Assembly: GCF_030731045.1 (NCBI RefSeq)
Contig: NZ_JAVALS010000002.1
Location: 1 to 64,000 of the forward strand
Source of the DNA: Arthrobacter horti
Lineage (GTDB): Bacteria; Actinomycetota; Actinomycetes; Actinomycetales; Micrococcaceae
Length of the DNA stretch: 64,000 bases
Direction of reading: 5' to 3'
Under the pieces are notes generated by a model that made no database searches, had not been told where the DNA came from, and saw only the letters and a program-made list of their open reading frames with translations. Below are positions 16,911 to 25,196 of the stretch, one piece after another. Every line of letters starts with the position of its first letter. Positions within the stretch are counted from its first letter, which is position 1. The translations under genes were made by a program, and so were the position numbers.

Positions 16911-17693
16911 CTACGGTTCGAGCAGATAGTGCCCGGCGCGGTCGAAACCGGCGACCCGGGCGCCGTCCGCCATGCGGCCGACCAGCTCGCGGCGCAGTTC
17001 AAGCCGCCAGGCGGCGGCCCGGACGGGGTCCTGAAGCCGCATCGCCTCGATGTCCTCCGGCACGGCGACGCGGTGCGCCGTCGTCGGCTGCTCGCCGCTT
17101 GCCGGCCCTCCGCTTCCCGGCATTGAGCGCTGCGGCAGCGGGCGGTCCAGGTACCAGCGCACCAGCAGCCGGTCGCTGGGGTCGTCGCGATTGACGTCGT
17201 CGTCCATCTGCCCGTAGAAGTCGTTGAGGTATTCCACCGGCTCAGCGCCGAGCTTGACCAGGTTGAAAACGGCGTTTCTCCTGATCAGCGGATCAAAGGT
17301 CCAGGTCATGGTCCGCAGCCCGGCCTCCACCGCCCACGCCCTCTGCTGCAGCTTCAGGGCCAGGCCGATGCTGCGGCCCTGGGCGCTGCGCAGCACACCG
17401 GCGATGTGGCTGTGGACATTGCCGGTGGCCGGCGGGGAGCAGAAGCCGAAGCACGCGCCCACCAGGTCCTGGCCGTCGAAGGCGCCGAACACCGGATTGC
17501 CGGATTTGGCGAGGGCCCGCAGGAAATCGGCGGTGACGGGGGTCCCCGTGGGGCCGGTGTTCCAGACGGTTTCGTAGAGCCGTTGCACTGCCGTGAGCGT
17601 GCGCATGTCCTCGAGCTCGCGGACCACGACGCCGGACCGTGCGGCGGCGCTCGCGGCGTCGGCCTGGGCTGCCCGGAGAGACTGCGCTGTCAT
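16911..17693 (-). CDS. GNAT-family acyltransferase (COG3375-like), candidate D-amino acid N-succinyltransferase
   Basis: A 260-residue GNAT protein of the type often found beside NSAR genes. The N-terminal half holds the fold: ELEDMRTLTAVQRLYETVW, the central strand DLVGACFGFCSP, the acyl-CoA binding stretch GVLRSAQGRSIGLALKLQQRAWA near residues 95-117 and FNLVKLGAEPVEYLNDFYG near 145-165. The C-terminal 90 residues are a family-specific extension. The start ATG overlaps the stop of the upstream peptidase gene by one base (TGATG), so the two are translationally coupled; a GTG one codon earlier is also possible. In the characterised pathway a GNAT of this kind succinylates D-amino acids. The substrate here is inferred from context. 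Confidence 0.8.
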   Translation of the reverse strand: MTAQSLRAAQADAASAAARSGVVVRELEDMRTLTAVQRLYETVWNTGPTGTPVTADFLRALAKSGNPVFGAFDGQDLVGACFGFCSPPATGNVHSHIAGVLRSAQGRSIGLALKLQQRAWAVEAGLRTMTWTFDPLIRRNAVFNLVKLGAEPVEYLNDFYGQMDDDVNRDDPSDRLLVRWYLDRPLPQRSMPGSGGPASGEQPTTAHRVAVPEDIEAMRLQDPVRAAAWRLELRRELVGRMADGARVAGFDRAGHYLLEP

Positions 17694-18838
17694 CACCGGG
17701 CTCCTTCCGGTGCGGCCAGCAGCTCGCCGAGCAGGGCGGACAGCAGCCGTGTCCGGGCGGGGATCTGCTGCACCAGCACGTGTTCGTCGTCGGCGTGGGC
17801 TCCGCCGCCCACGGCGCCGAGGCCGTCCAGGGTGGGGGTGCCGGCGCCGGCGGTGAAGTTGCCGTCCGACGCGCCGCCCACGGCGACCTGGTCCAGCGGC
17901 CCCAGCCCGAGCTCCTCCGCGAGGCGCTGTGCCCGCTCGAAGAGGTCCTGCGAGGAGTCGCGTTCCAGCGGGGGATGGCTGATGCCGCCGAGCACCTCGA
18001 GCGAGGCGCCCGGGAAGTGGGCCGTCAGTGAAGTCATCTCGCGATGCACCCGCTCCTGCTCCGCCACCGTGACAGCGCGGACGTCGACGGCGAACCGCCC
18101 CTCGGCCGGGACGGTGTTGGAGGTGGTGCCGGATGAAGCGGTGGTCACCGTGACCGTGGTGCCGGTCTCCGGGCGGCCGATGCCGGTCACGGCCAGCGCC
18201 TGGTGGGCCATCTCCAGCGTGGCGTTGACACCGTTCTGCGGTTCAAGGCCGGCGTGTGCGGCCTTGCCGTGGATCCGCACCTCATAGTGGGAGGCGCCCT
18301 TGCGCTCGGTCTTCAGCGCGCCGCCCGGACCGGACGCCTCAAGCACCAGCGCGGCGGCGCACTCGCGGGCCTCGGCCTCGATGAGCTTCCGGGAACTCGG
18401 TGAACCCAGCTCCTCATCGCCCGTGACCAGCAGTGTGACCCCGTCCCGGGAGTCCAGGGACGCGATGGCGTGGACGGCCATGACGACTCCCGTCTTCATG
18501 TCGAAGCAGCCCGGTCCGGTGAGGCGGCCGTCCACGACGGCGGCCGGGTGGCTTTCCAGGGAGCCCAGGGGCCACACCGTGTCGTGGTGGCCGAGGACCA
18601 GCACTCGCGGGCGGCTGCCGAAGCGCCAGCGCAGGTGAGTGACGTCGTCGAGCACGATCCGTTCGGCGCGCTCACCGAAGCAGCGGGCGCCGAGGGCGTC
18701 CACGGCGTCGGCGCTGCGTGCGACGGCGGCATGGTCACCGGACGGCGATTCGCACCGCAGCAGTTCCAGGATGTCGGCCACCATCGCCTCGGCGTCGAGC
18801 ACCCCGTTCCGTGTGCCTGGTGCTGTGCTGGTGGGCAT
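17693..18838 (-). CDS. M20-family metallopeptidase, candidate N-acyl-L-amino acid deacylase
   Basis: A 381-residue zinc peptidase of the carboxypeptidase G2/ArgE type. Motifs: GHHDTVWP near residues 83-90 (His and Asp ligands), GPGCFDMKTG near 108-117 (bridging Asp113) and the catalytic acid pair in GDEELGSPSS near 140-148. The dimerisation domain follows (KGASHYEVRIHGKAAHAGLEPQNGVNA), and HADDEHV supplies the last ligand. The ATG at 18838 has GAGGAG seven bases upstream; the frame runs 61 codons further up, but those residues look non-coding. It is the first gene of the minus-strand set with the GNAT and racemase. In the D- to L-amino acid route it would remove the succinyl group from the L-form. 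Confidence 0.9.
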   Translation of the reverse strand: MPTSTAPGTRNGVLDAEAMVADILELLRCESPSGDHAAVARSADAVDALGARCFGERAERIVLDDVTHLRWRFGSRPRVLVLGHHDTVWPLGSLESHPAAVVDGRLTGPGCFDMKTGVVMAVHAIASLDSRDGVTLLVTGDEELGSPSSRKLIEAEARECAAALVLEASGPGGALKTERKGASHYEVRIHGKAAHAGLEPQNGVNATLEMAHQALAVTGIGRPETGTTVTVTTASSGTTSNTVPAEGRFAVDVRAVTVAEQERVHREMTSLTAHFPGASLEVLGGISHPPLERDSSQDLFERAQRLAEELGLGPLDQVAVGGASDGNFTAGAGTPTLDGLGAVGGGAHADDEHVLVQQIPARTRLLSALLGELLAAPEGAR

Positions 18839-18897
18839 GAGGGCTCCTCGGTCGATGGGGTGGTCATTCCATCCTCCCGGCGGGGGATTCCCTCTGG

Positions 18898-18915
18898 TTC
18901 GTCGGATCCGACGAA
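18898..18915. promoter_or_regulatory. Perfect 18-bp palindrome in a divergent promoter region
   Basis: TTCGTCGGATCCGACGAA is an uninterrupted 9+9 palindrome in the 241-bp gap between the divergent peptidase and amino acid permease genes. It is 60 bp before the peptidase ATG and 165 bp before the permease ATG. A symmetric site in this spot is a good candidate operator for the module, possibly for its PucR-type protein. Confidence 0.6.
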
Positions 18916-19041
18916 ATGAGCCGCCAGGCTTCGGTTTCCGGTATGAATTTGCCTCCACGGGCCATTTGTCCGGGATGCCGGATACGTGATCAATGCCACG
19001 CACCATTCCGGCCCCGGCCACGCGGGACCCTTGATAAGGTG

Positions 19042-19059
19042 CCGGTCACTGTGGACCGG
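19042..19059. promoter_or_regulatory. Inverted repeat before the permease gene
   Basis: CCGGTC-ACTGTG-GACCGG is a perfect 6+6 inverted repeat ending 20 bp before the permease start codon and before its ribosome site (AAGGAG). It would lie in the promoter or 5' leader, so it could be an operator or a short RNA hairpin. Confidence 0.4.
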
Positions 19060-19079
19060 GCGAAGATGAAGGAGCCGAG

Positions 19080-20558
19080 ATGGCCGCCCTAAGAGAACAA
19101 CTGCTGCGCAGGAAACCGATCATCCTGCAGCACAAGCATCACTTGGGGGAGGAGCTTCCGCGCAGGCTGGGGACCTTCCAGCTGATGATGTTCGGTGTGG
19201 GCGCGACCGTCGGCACGGGCATCTTCTTCGTGCTGAATGAGGCGGTCCCCACGGCCGGCCCCGCCGTGATCCTATCCTTCATCCTCGCGGCCATCACCGC
19301 CGGGCTCTCCGCCCTGTGCTACGCGGAGCTCGCAGCATCGATCCCGGTGAGCGGGTCGAGCTATTCGTACATCTACCATTCCCTGGGGGAGGGAGTCGCG
19401 GCCATCGTGGGTGGCTGCGTGGTCCTGGAGTACGGCATCGCCACCTCCGCCGTCGCAGTCGGGTGGAGCGGCTACTTCAACGAGCTGCTGCACAACCTCT
19501 TCGGGTTCGAGCTGCCCACCGAACTCTCGGTCACGTTCCTGGCCGGCCCGGACGGTGCGGCCACGGGCGGTATCGTCAACCTTCCTGCCGTCCTCCTCGT
19601 GGTGCTGTGCATGCTGTTGCTGATCCGCGGGGCGTCCGAGTCGGCGACAGTCAACGCGATCATGGTGTGCATCAAGCTCGGCGTGCTGCTGCTGTTCGTC
19701 GCCATCGGGTTCACGGCGTTCAACGCTGACCACTTCTCGAACTTCTTCGGCATGGGCGCCGCCGGCGTGAGCGGCGCCGCGGGCACGATCTTCTTCTCCT
19801 TCATCGGACTCGATGCGGTCTCCACCGCCAGTGAAGAGGCGAAGAACCCGCAGAAGTCGATCCCGCGCGCGATCATCGGTGCGCTCGTGATCGTGACGGC
19901 CGTGTACATCCTGGTGGCTCTCGCAGGCCTTGCCGCGAAGCCCGTGTCCTGGTTCTCCGAGCCCGGAAACGGGGACGCCGGGCTGGCGAAGATCCTCCAG
20001 GAAGTCACCGGAACGCCGCTCTGGGGCACCGTCCTCGCCGCCGGCGCCGTCATCTCCGTGTTCTCCGTGACGCTGGTCCTCCTCTACGGTCAGACCCGCA
20101 TCCTGTTCTCGGTGGCCCGTGACGGCCTGCTCCCCAAGCGCTTCCTGCACGTCAACCAGAAGACGATGACGCCCGTGTTCAACACCGTCCTCGTCTCGCT
20201 GATCGTCGCCGCGATCGCCGGCTTCGTCCCCGCCGACTACCTGTGGGACAGCGTCTCCTTCGGCACCCTGATCGCCTTCGGCACGGTGGCCCTGTCCGTG
20301 ATCGTGCTGCGCCGCCGCTACCCCGAACTCGAGCGGCCGTTCAAGGTGCCGGGCTACCCGGTGGTGCCGATCCTGACGGTGATCGCCTGCGTGTACGTGC
20401 TCTTCAGCCTCAAGCCGGTCACCTGGATCATCTGCGGAACGTGGCTGGCCCTCGTCTTCATCGGCTACCTCGTCTACGGCCGTAAGAACGCCACCCTGAA
20501 CTCGTACACCTCGGATGAGGAGATCGCCGAGCCGATCCGCGAACTGGACGAGGTGTGA
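19080..20558 (+). CDS. APC-family amino acid permease
   Basis: A cationic/neutral amino acid transporter of 492 residues with about twelve membrane helices. The N-terminal LGTFQLMMFGVGATVGTGIFFVL (residues about 30-52, G-x-G-x-G of helix 1) is the substrate/sodium-site signature, and FFSFIGLDAVSTASEEAKNPQKSIPRAI (about 237-265) is the conserved helix 6-7 region. ERPFKVPGYPVVPIL near the end is also typical. It is divergent from the peptidase/GNAT/racemase genes and forms an operon with the stress protein downstream (GTGA overlap). Uptake of amino acids, possibly D-forms, for that pathway is inferred. Confidence 0.93.
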   Translation: MAALREQLLRRKPIILQHKHHLGEELPRRLGTFQLMMFGVGATVGTGIFFVLNEAVPTAGPAVILSFILAAITAGLSALCYAELAASIPVSGSSYSYIYHSLGEGVAAIVGGCVVLEYGIATSAVAVGWSGYFNELLHNLFGFELPTELSVTFLAGPDGAATGGIVNLPAVLLVVLCMLLLIRGASESATVNAIMVCIKLGVLLLFVAIGFTAFNADHFSNFFGMGAAGVSGAAGTIFFSFIGLDAVSTASEEAKNPQKSIPRAIIGALVIVTAVYILVALAGLAAKPVSWFSEPGNGDAGLAKILQEVTGTPLWGTVLAAGAVISVFSVTLVLLYGQTRILFSVARDGLLPKRFLHVNQKTMTPVFNTVLVSLIVAAIAGFVPADYLWDSVSFGTLIAFGTVALSVIVLRRRYPELERPFKVPGYPVVPILTVIACVYVLFSLKPVTWIICGTWLALVFIGYLVYGRKNATLNSYTSDEEIAEPIRELDEV

Positions 20559-21454
20559 CCTACCTCGTCGGGTACGGTCCCCGCAATCACGACCGCAGCG
20601 CCGTCGAGCTGGCCTGTCAGCTCGCCCTCTCCGAACCGCAGCCGGTGCACGTGGTCTCCGTGGTCCCCCAGGGATGGATGACGCCGGCGGCCAGTGGAAC
20701 GGACCGGGAGTACCAGGCCTGGGCCGAGCAGGAGGGCCAGACGGCCACGGCGCAAGCCCGCGCAGACCTCGCGGAGCACCCCGCGGTGGAAGCTTCCGCC
20801 GGCTGGGTCAGCGCCCGCTCGGTGCCGCAGGCGCTCCTGGATGAGGCGGAGCGGCAGGAGGCGTGGATGCTGGTGGTCGGCTCCAGCGAGGACGCCGAGC
20901 CGGGGCGGATCCGCCTCAGCTCCAAGACGGACCGGCTGGTCCACTCCGCGACCATCCCGGTGGCGGTGGCGCCGCGCGGGTACCGGAGCAACGCGCCCGT
21001 CGCCAGGGTGACGGTCGGGTTCCGCGACGACGACGAAAGCTGGTCGCTGCTGGAGAAGACTGCGGAGATCTGCCGCCGCACCAACGCCCGGCTGCGGCTG
21101 GTCACCTTCGTGGTCAACCCCTCCCGCCGCCCGGTCACCGCGCCGATCAGCCACTCGGAGACCCAGGTGATCAAGATCTGGAGCAGCCACGCGGCCGCCG
21201 CATTGAAGAAGGCCGAGGAGTACCTGGCCGGACAGGGCTTCACCGGTGAGAAGCTCCAACGGCAGCTGGTGGAGGGGGAGGACTGGGCCACCGCCGTCCA
21301 GGGGCTCGACTGGGCCGATGGCGACATCCTGGTGGTCGGATCGTCGGCGACGCACCTGGTCTCGCGCGTCTTCCTCGGATCCAGCGCCGCCAAGATCCTG
21401 CGCAATGCGCCGGTTCCCACGGTGATCGTCCCGGGCATGGCGATCGGCGCCTAG
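20555..21454 (+). CDS. Universal stress protein with two UspA domains
   Basis: A 299-residue tandem UspA protein. Domain 1 (about 1-145) ends with the SSKTDRLVHSATIPVAVAP segment. Domain 2 (about 150-298) carries the ATP-binding pattern VVGSSATHLVSRVFLGSSAAKIL and ends VPTVIVPG. The GTG start overlaps the permease stop (GTGA), so the two are coupled; Usp domains are often linked to amino acid permeases and may tune transport. The stop codon TAG lies inside the terminal repeat of a decayed insertion element, so the original C-terminus may have been a few residues different. Confidence 0.9.
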   Translation: MTYLVGYGPRNHDRSAVELACQLALSEPQPVHVVSVVPQGWMTPAASGTDREYQAWAEQEGQTATAQARADLAEHPAVEASAGWVSARSVPQALLDEAERQEAWMLVVGSSEDAEPGRIRLSSKTDRLVHSATIPVAVAPRGYRSNAPVARVTVGFRDDDESWSLLEKTAEICRRTNARLRLVTFVVNPSRRPVTAPISHSETQVIKIWSSHAAAALKKAEEYLAGQGFTGEKLQRQLVEGEDWATAVQGLDWADGDILVVGSSATHLVSRVFLGSSAAKILRNAPVPTVIVPGMAIGA

Positions 21455-21892
21455 GGTGTGTCTCTTAACTGGTTTGGTTGATCGCTGACGGGATTGAGGG
21501 GTGTCGGGTGCTCGGTCTGTTTCGGATTCCGTGTGGCTCGGATTGAGCCGTTGATGCCGGTTGCCTCGGGCAAGGGTGGGTGGCCGTTTCAGGATCATCG
21601 ACGGGTGCTGGAGGACATTGTGTAGCGGTTCCGGCCAGGCGCACGATGCGCCGATGTTCCCGGTCCTGATGGAACATCTGCGCGTCGTGCGCCGAGGCTC
21701 TGAAGGCGGCAGACCGGTCAGCTACGACATCCAGGACTACAAGGGCCGCACCGCCGTCGAACGCGCCGTCAACGAAAGCAAGCAATGGCGCGGCCTCGCC
21801 ACCCGCCGCGACAAGCTCGCACTCACCTACCGTGGCGGAGCCGTCCTCCGAGCCATCACCCTTTGGCTCAAACGGCTAAAGAGACGCCCTAG
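21451..21892 (+). mobile_element. Decayed IS5-family element with internal deletion
   Basis: Imperfect terminal inverted repeats CTAGGGTGTGTCTCTTA (21451-21467) and TAAAGAGACGCCCTAG (21877-21892) bound 442 bp. Inside are two pieces of an IS5-type transposase in different frames. The start-side piece near 21540-21610 reads RIEPLMPVASGKGGWPFQDHR then a stop. The end piece near 21720-21880 reads DYKGRTAVERAVNESKQWRGLATRRDKLALTYRGGAVLRAITLW, with the conserved Y-R/WRGLATR-DK pattern. The middle of the catalytic domain is missing, so it cannot move itself. It separates two blocks of unlike gene content and probably marks an insertion boundary. Confidence 0.85.
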
Positions 21893-22554
21893 TTCCTCGT
21901 GTGTGTGTACCCGTCGATGAGCGCGGTGAGGATGTCGGTGAGGCGTGGTTCGACCTCGACGACCGCGTGCGCGAGGTCTGGATCGCTCTCATAGAGGGCG
22001 CGGATGTCTGCGCCGGGAGTAGCCATCTGCCAGAGCGCGCCAGCCATCGCCGTCGCGGTGGAGACGGTATTCCACGCCGCGTTTGGGGCCAGGCCGAGGC
22101 ATCGCTGCAGCGCTGAGGCCACGGCTCCCGCCGCGGTGATCGCCGCTATCTTGAATTCCCGAACGCTTTCGGCCGAGACTCCGCGTTCCAGATTCAGCGG
22201 GACGTGAGCGAGCAGGTCGCAGAACAGCGGGCGAGCGATCAGGCTCGAGCTCAGGACCTGAGCCGTGGATACCGCGCTGGAACCGTGAGGCGCGGCTTCG
22301 TCGAGCTGCTGCTCGACCGAAGAGGCCCACTCGGCCCATGCGTCGCGCGCGAGATGCAGGAAGATCTCCTCGCGGGTCTCGAAGTAGCGAAGCATGCCGG
22401 ACTTGTGCATTCCGACGCCGCCGGCGATATCGGTCAGTGTGACCGCCCGCACCCCATGTTCGCGGGCGAGAGCCTCCGCGGATCGCAGGATCGCCTCCTG
22501 CCGCTGCTGCTTCGCGTCCTGGCTGCGGGCGCGCTGAAACTCCGGGCTCACCAT
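21889..22554 (-). CDS. TetR/AcrR-family transcriptional regulator
   Basis: A 221-residue repressor. The HTH is at the N-terminus (about 18-65: AILRSAEALAREHGVRAVTLTDIAGGVGMHKSGMLRYFETREEIFLHLA), followed by an all-helical ligand domain. It is divergent from an SDR gene across 93 bp that contain a long inverted repeat, so it probably represses that gene and itself. Its TAG stop is formed by the end of the adjacent decayed insertion element; the last residues may therefore be replaced, but the length is normal. Confidence 0.9.
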   Translation of the reverse strand: MVSPEFQRARSQDAKQQRQEAILRSAEALAREHGVRAVTLTDIAGGVGMHKSGMLRYFETREEIFLHLARDAWAEWASSVEQQLDEAAPHGSSAVSTAQVLSSSLIARPLFCDLLAHVPLNLERGVSAESVREFKIAAITAAGAVASALQRCLGLAPNAAWNTVSTATAMAGALWQMATPGADIRALYESDPDLAHAVVEVEPRLTDILTALIDGYTHTRN

Positions 22555-22566
22555 GGATCCATCCTA

Positions 22567-22603
22567 TACAACCTCGTTGCGTTATTAATGAAACCATGTT
22601 GTA
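22567..22603. promoter_or_regulatory. Candidate TetR operator in the TetR/SDR divergent region
   Basis: TACAACCTCGTT and AACCATGTTGTA form an imperfect inverted repeat (10 of 12 positions) spanning 37 bp in the AT-rich gap between the divergent TetR and SDR genes. The site covers the likely promoters of both. It is wider than the commonest TetR sites, so binding of two dimers is possible. Confidence 0.45.
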
Positions 22604-22647
22604 CTAACTCATGTCGAAGCCGCCGAACAATAGGAAGAGGGATCGTC

Positions 22648-23502
22648 ATGAGCACGCAGACCATTGTCATCACCGGGACATCCAGCGGATTCGGTCGCCT
22701 CGCGGTCGCACGATTCGCTGGCGCCGGCTGGAACGTCGTCGCGACCGTCCGCAAGGAGTCCGACCTCGGCGCCCACGGCGGCATCGAAGGTGTGAAGACG
22801 CTTTTGCTTGATGTCGATGACGAGCAGGCGGATCTCGCGTTCGGGGAGATCGCGTTCGCGCAGTTCGGACGGGTGGATGCCCTCATCAACAACGCGGGCT
22901 ACTTCCAGGCCGGCCCCTTGGAGGCGACGACGATGGATCAAGTGCATCGGCAGTTCCAGACCAACGTCTTCGGGCTGATCGCGCTGAACAAGGCGTTCCT
23001 CCCGATTTTCCGTGAGCAGCGTTCCGGCGTCATCGTGAACGTCAGCTCCATCAGCGCCGATGGCGGGTTCCCGTACACCTCGAACTATCAGGCGTCCAAG
23101 GCAGCGGTCGCCTCGCTTACTGAGGGGCTGCATGCGGAGATGGCCGAGTTCGGTGTGCAGGTGAAGGCGCTGCATCCGGGGAACCACATGACGAGGATCT
23201 TTAGCAAGGTTGACACCGCCAAGGACGTCCCGGCCGACTACGTGGACTCGATGGACGTCTTCAACACGCTCAACACGGTGCGCTCGGACCCGGCCGGCAC
23301 GGCCGAGGTGATGTTCAGGATGGTCGTCGACGGTGATCGCCAGAAGGTGCACTACTACTCGGGGCCGGATGGAGAGGCGATCCCGCGGGTGAAACAGCTG
23401 CTGGGGCAGGACTGGTACTTCCAGGAGCTCAGCGCCCGCAACCGCGCACAGGCGAGCCCGCTGTGGAACGCACTGATGCCGCAGCCGGTCGCCGCGAACT
23501 GA
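22648..23502 (+). CDS. Short-chain dehydrogenase/reductase
   Basis: An NAD(P)-dependent oxidoreductase of 284 residues, classical SDR with C-terminal extension. The nucleotide-binding motif is TGTSSGFG at about residues 8-15, NNAG near 87-90, the catalytic Ser in VSSIS near 130 and the YQASK pair near 148-152. The ATG follows AGGAAGAGG. It is divergent from the TetR gene and followed 19 bp later by a second SDR, so the pair is probably one transcript under TetR control. The substrate is unknown. Confidence 0.9.
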   Translation: MSTQTIVITGTSSGFGRLAVARFAGAGWNVVATVRKESDLGAHGGIEGVKTLLLDVDDEQADLAFGEIAFAQFGRVDALINNAGYFQAGPLEATTMDQVHRQFQTNVFGLIALNKAFLPIFREQRSGVIVNVSSISADGGFPYTSNYQASKAAVASLTEGLHAEMAEFGVQVKALHPGNHMTRIFSKVDTAKDVPADYVDSMDVFNTLNTVRSDPAGTAEVMFRMVVDGDRQKVHYYSGPDGEAIPRVKQLLGQDWYFQELSARNRAQASPLWNALMPQPVAAN

Positions 23503-23521
23503 CCGGGGAAGGAGGGAATCG

Positions 23522-24433
23522 ATGTACCAGGTACCGGATCAGGCTGGGCGACGGATCGTCGTTACCGGGGCCAGCAGTGGCATCGGACGGGAAACGGCCA
23601 CACGTCTCGCCGCTGCAGGCGCCATAGTGGTGATGGCCGTGCGATCCCTTGAGAAGGGCGAAACTGCTCGGGCGGGCATTCTGTCGGAGAATCCGGATGC
23701 CCGACTCGAACTTCAGCGCATCGACCTCGCGGACCTCGCGAGCGTGCGGGCGTTCGCCGCCGAGGTGACCGCCGACGGCGCGCCGGTGGATGTGCTGATC
23801 AACAACGCGGGTGTGATGACCCCGCCGAAGCGGTTCGAGACGGCAGACGGGTTCGAGCTTCAGTTCGGCAGTAACTTCCTCGGACCGTTCCTGCTCACGA
23901 ACCTGCTCCTGCCGCGGCTGCTCGATGCTCCGGAGGGACGGGTCGCGACGATGTCGAGCCTCGTCGCCCACCGCGGCGAGATCCACTTCGAGGATCTGCA
24001 CTGGCGGCAGCGCTATCGTCCCGGGGCGGCGTATGGGCAGTCCAAACTCGCGAACCTGCTCGTGGGCCTCCACCTCGCGGCGACCGCACGTGAACGCAGG
24101 TGGCGGCTGCGTTCCACGATCGCGCACCCCGGGTACACTCGCACCAACCTCCAGGTCGCCGGCGGCAATCTCGCGCGGACGGCCGAGGATGCCCGACCGC
24201 CCGTGCGTCGCACCCTCCTGCCCTCACAGGACGTCAGCCAGGGCGCGGAGCCGATCCTGTTCGCCGCCGTCGACGCGGCCGCGGGACAGGGCGAGTACTA
24301 CGGACCCGCTCGCACACTCACTGGCCCGACCACGCGCTTGGGCATCCCGCGTTCGGCGCGCCGTGGTCCGGACTACGCCGCATCGCTCTGGGCCGTCGCC
24401 CGGGAGCTGACCGGGGCGCCGGAGCTGCCGTGA
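23522..24433 (+). CDS. Short-chain dehydrogenase/reductase (retinol dehydrogenase-like)
   Basis: A 303-residue SDR of the protochlorophyllide reductase/retinol dehydrogenase-like group. Motifs: [10 protein letters not shown] near residues 15-24, [18 protein letters not shown] near 95-100, catalytic Ser in MSSLVAHRG near 145, and YGQSKLAN near 170-177. A strong ribosome site (GGAAGGAGG) precedes the ATG. It follows the previous SDR in the same direction and converges with the HD-domain gene. The substrate is unknown; the two SDRs together suggest sequential or alternative carbonyl reduction. Confidence 0.9.
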   Translation: MYQVPDQAGRRIVVTGASSGIGRETATRLAAAGAIVVMAVRSLEKGETARAGILSENPDARLELQRIDLADLASVRAFAAEVTADGAPVDVLINNAGVMTPPKRFETADGFELQFGSNFLGPFLLTNLLLPRLLDAPEGRVATMSSLVAHRGEIHFEDLHWRQRYRPGAAYGQSKLANLLVGLHLAATARERRWRLRSTIAHPGYTRTNLQVAGGNLARTAEDARPPVRRTLLPSQDVSQGAEPILFAAVDAAAGQGEYYGPARTLTGPTTRLGIPRSARRGPDYAASLWAVARELTGAPELP

Positions 24434-24445
24434 GGGTTGGGCGAC

Positions 24446-25084
24446 CTATTCGGTCCAGGGGTTGTCGAGGATGATCTGGACGAAGTCCTTCCGCTCGTAG
24501 CCGGGCATGTAGTGGGCGAGCACATCGGCGTTCACGTTGCCGAATGTGGTTTCAGGGCGGCGCCTGTTTCCCTCCGTGAACGCGGCGAGGATCCGGTCCT
24601 TGAAGTCGGGCCGGGGATGCGCGGACGTGATGTCCTCCCGCTGCGCTTCGGTGATCGCGTGATACCAGATGCCCAGCACGTCGGTCTCGACACCGGCGGT
24701 GACGAGTGCAACCTCGGGAACCATGAACTCGGGCACGCCCGGCGTCGTATGCAGCGCAATCCCGGTCCAGACGGCGGCGGTGCGATCCGCGTCGACCCCG
24801 CGGTCGGCGAGGAAGTCGCGGGCGGCGTTGGCTCCGTCGACCTCGAACCGGAGAGTCGAACCGTGGAAGGCGTCGGTGAGGCCGAGGTCGTGGAACATAG
24901 CACCGGCGTAGAGGAGTTCGAGGTCGACGTCGAGTCCGCGCCGCTGTCCCATCAGCGCGCCGAAGAGGAACACCCGGCGGGAGTGGTGGAACAGGAGGTC
25001 GTCCTCCTGCGTGCGGATGTAGTCGGTGATGTCGCGGACAAGGGCGGTGTCGGGGATGGTGATCCCGGCGATCGTTTCGGGCAT
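24446..25084 (-). CDS. HD-domain hydrolase, cyanamide hydratase-like
   Basis: A metal-dependent HD-superfamily protein of 212 residues. The metal site is H-HD-D: DDLLFHHSRRVFLFGALMG near residues 28-46, then AGAMFHDLGLT near 61-71. This pattern and length match the DDI2/cyanamide hydratase-like group, not nucleotide second-messenger phosphodiesterases. The ATG at 25084 has AGGAGG six bases upstream; a frame extending to 25198 overlaps the divergent regulator. It is divergent from a GlxA-type regulator, which probably controls it. Activity on cyanamide or another nitrile-like compound is a family-based guess. Confidence 0.82.
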   Translation of the reverse strand: MPETIAGITIPDTALVRDITDYIRTQEDDLLFHHSRRVFLFGALMGQRRGLDVDLELLYAGAMFHDLGLTDAFHGSTLRFEVDGANAARDFLADRGVDADRTAAVWTGIALHTTPGVPEFMVPEVALVTAGVETDVLGIWYHAITEAQREDITSAHPRPDFKDRILAAFTEGNRRRPETTFGNVNADVLAHYMPGYERKDFVQIILDNPWTE

Positions 25085-25152
25085 GGTGCCTCCTGATGGC
25101 GGTGTCGGGGTGATTCCCTTCAAGGATCGCGGCGGGAACGGAGCGAGACCAG

Positions 25153-25166
25153 TGTCTGAATTGACA
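25153..25166. promoter_or_regulatory. Inverted repeat in the HD/GlxA divergent region
   Basis: TGTC-TGAATT-GACA is a short perfect inverted repeat, followed 20 bp later by a TGGACACC half-site, between the divergent HD-hydrolase and GlxA-type regulator genes. It is a plausible AraC-type regulator site. The short length makes chance occurrence possible. Confidence 0.35.
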
Positions 25167-25196
25167 TGAATCCCACGAATATGGACACCATGGTGC

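Noticed and set aside
24446..25084. HD protein as a cyclic-di-nucleotide phosphodiesterase or dGTPase
   Set aside because: It has the short H-HD pattern and length of the cyanamide hydratase-like group and lacks GYP or dGTPase motifs.
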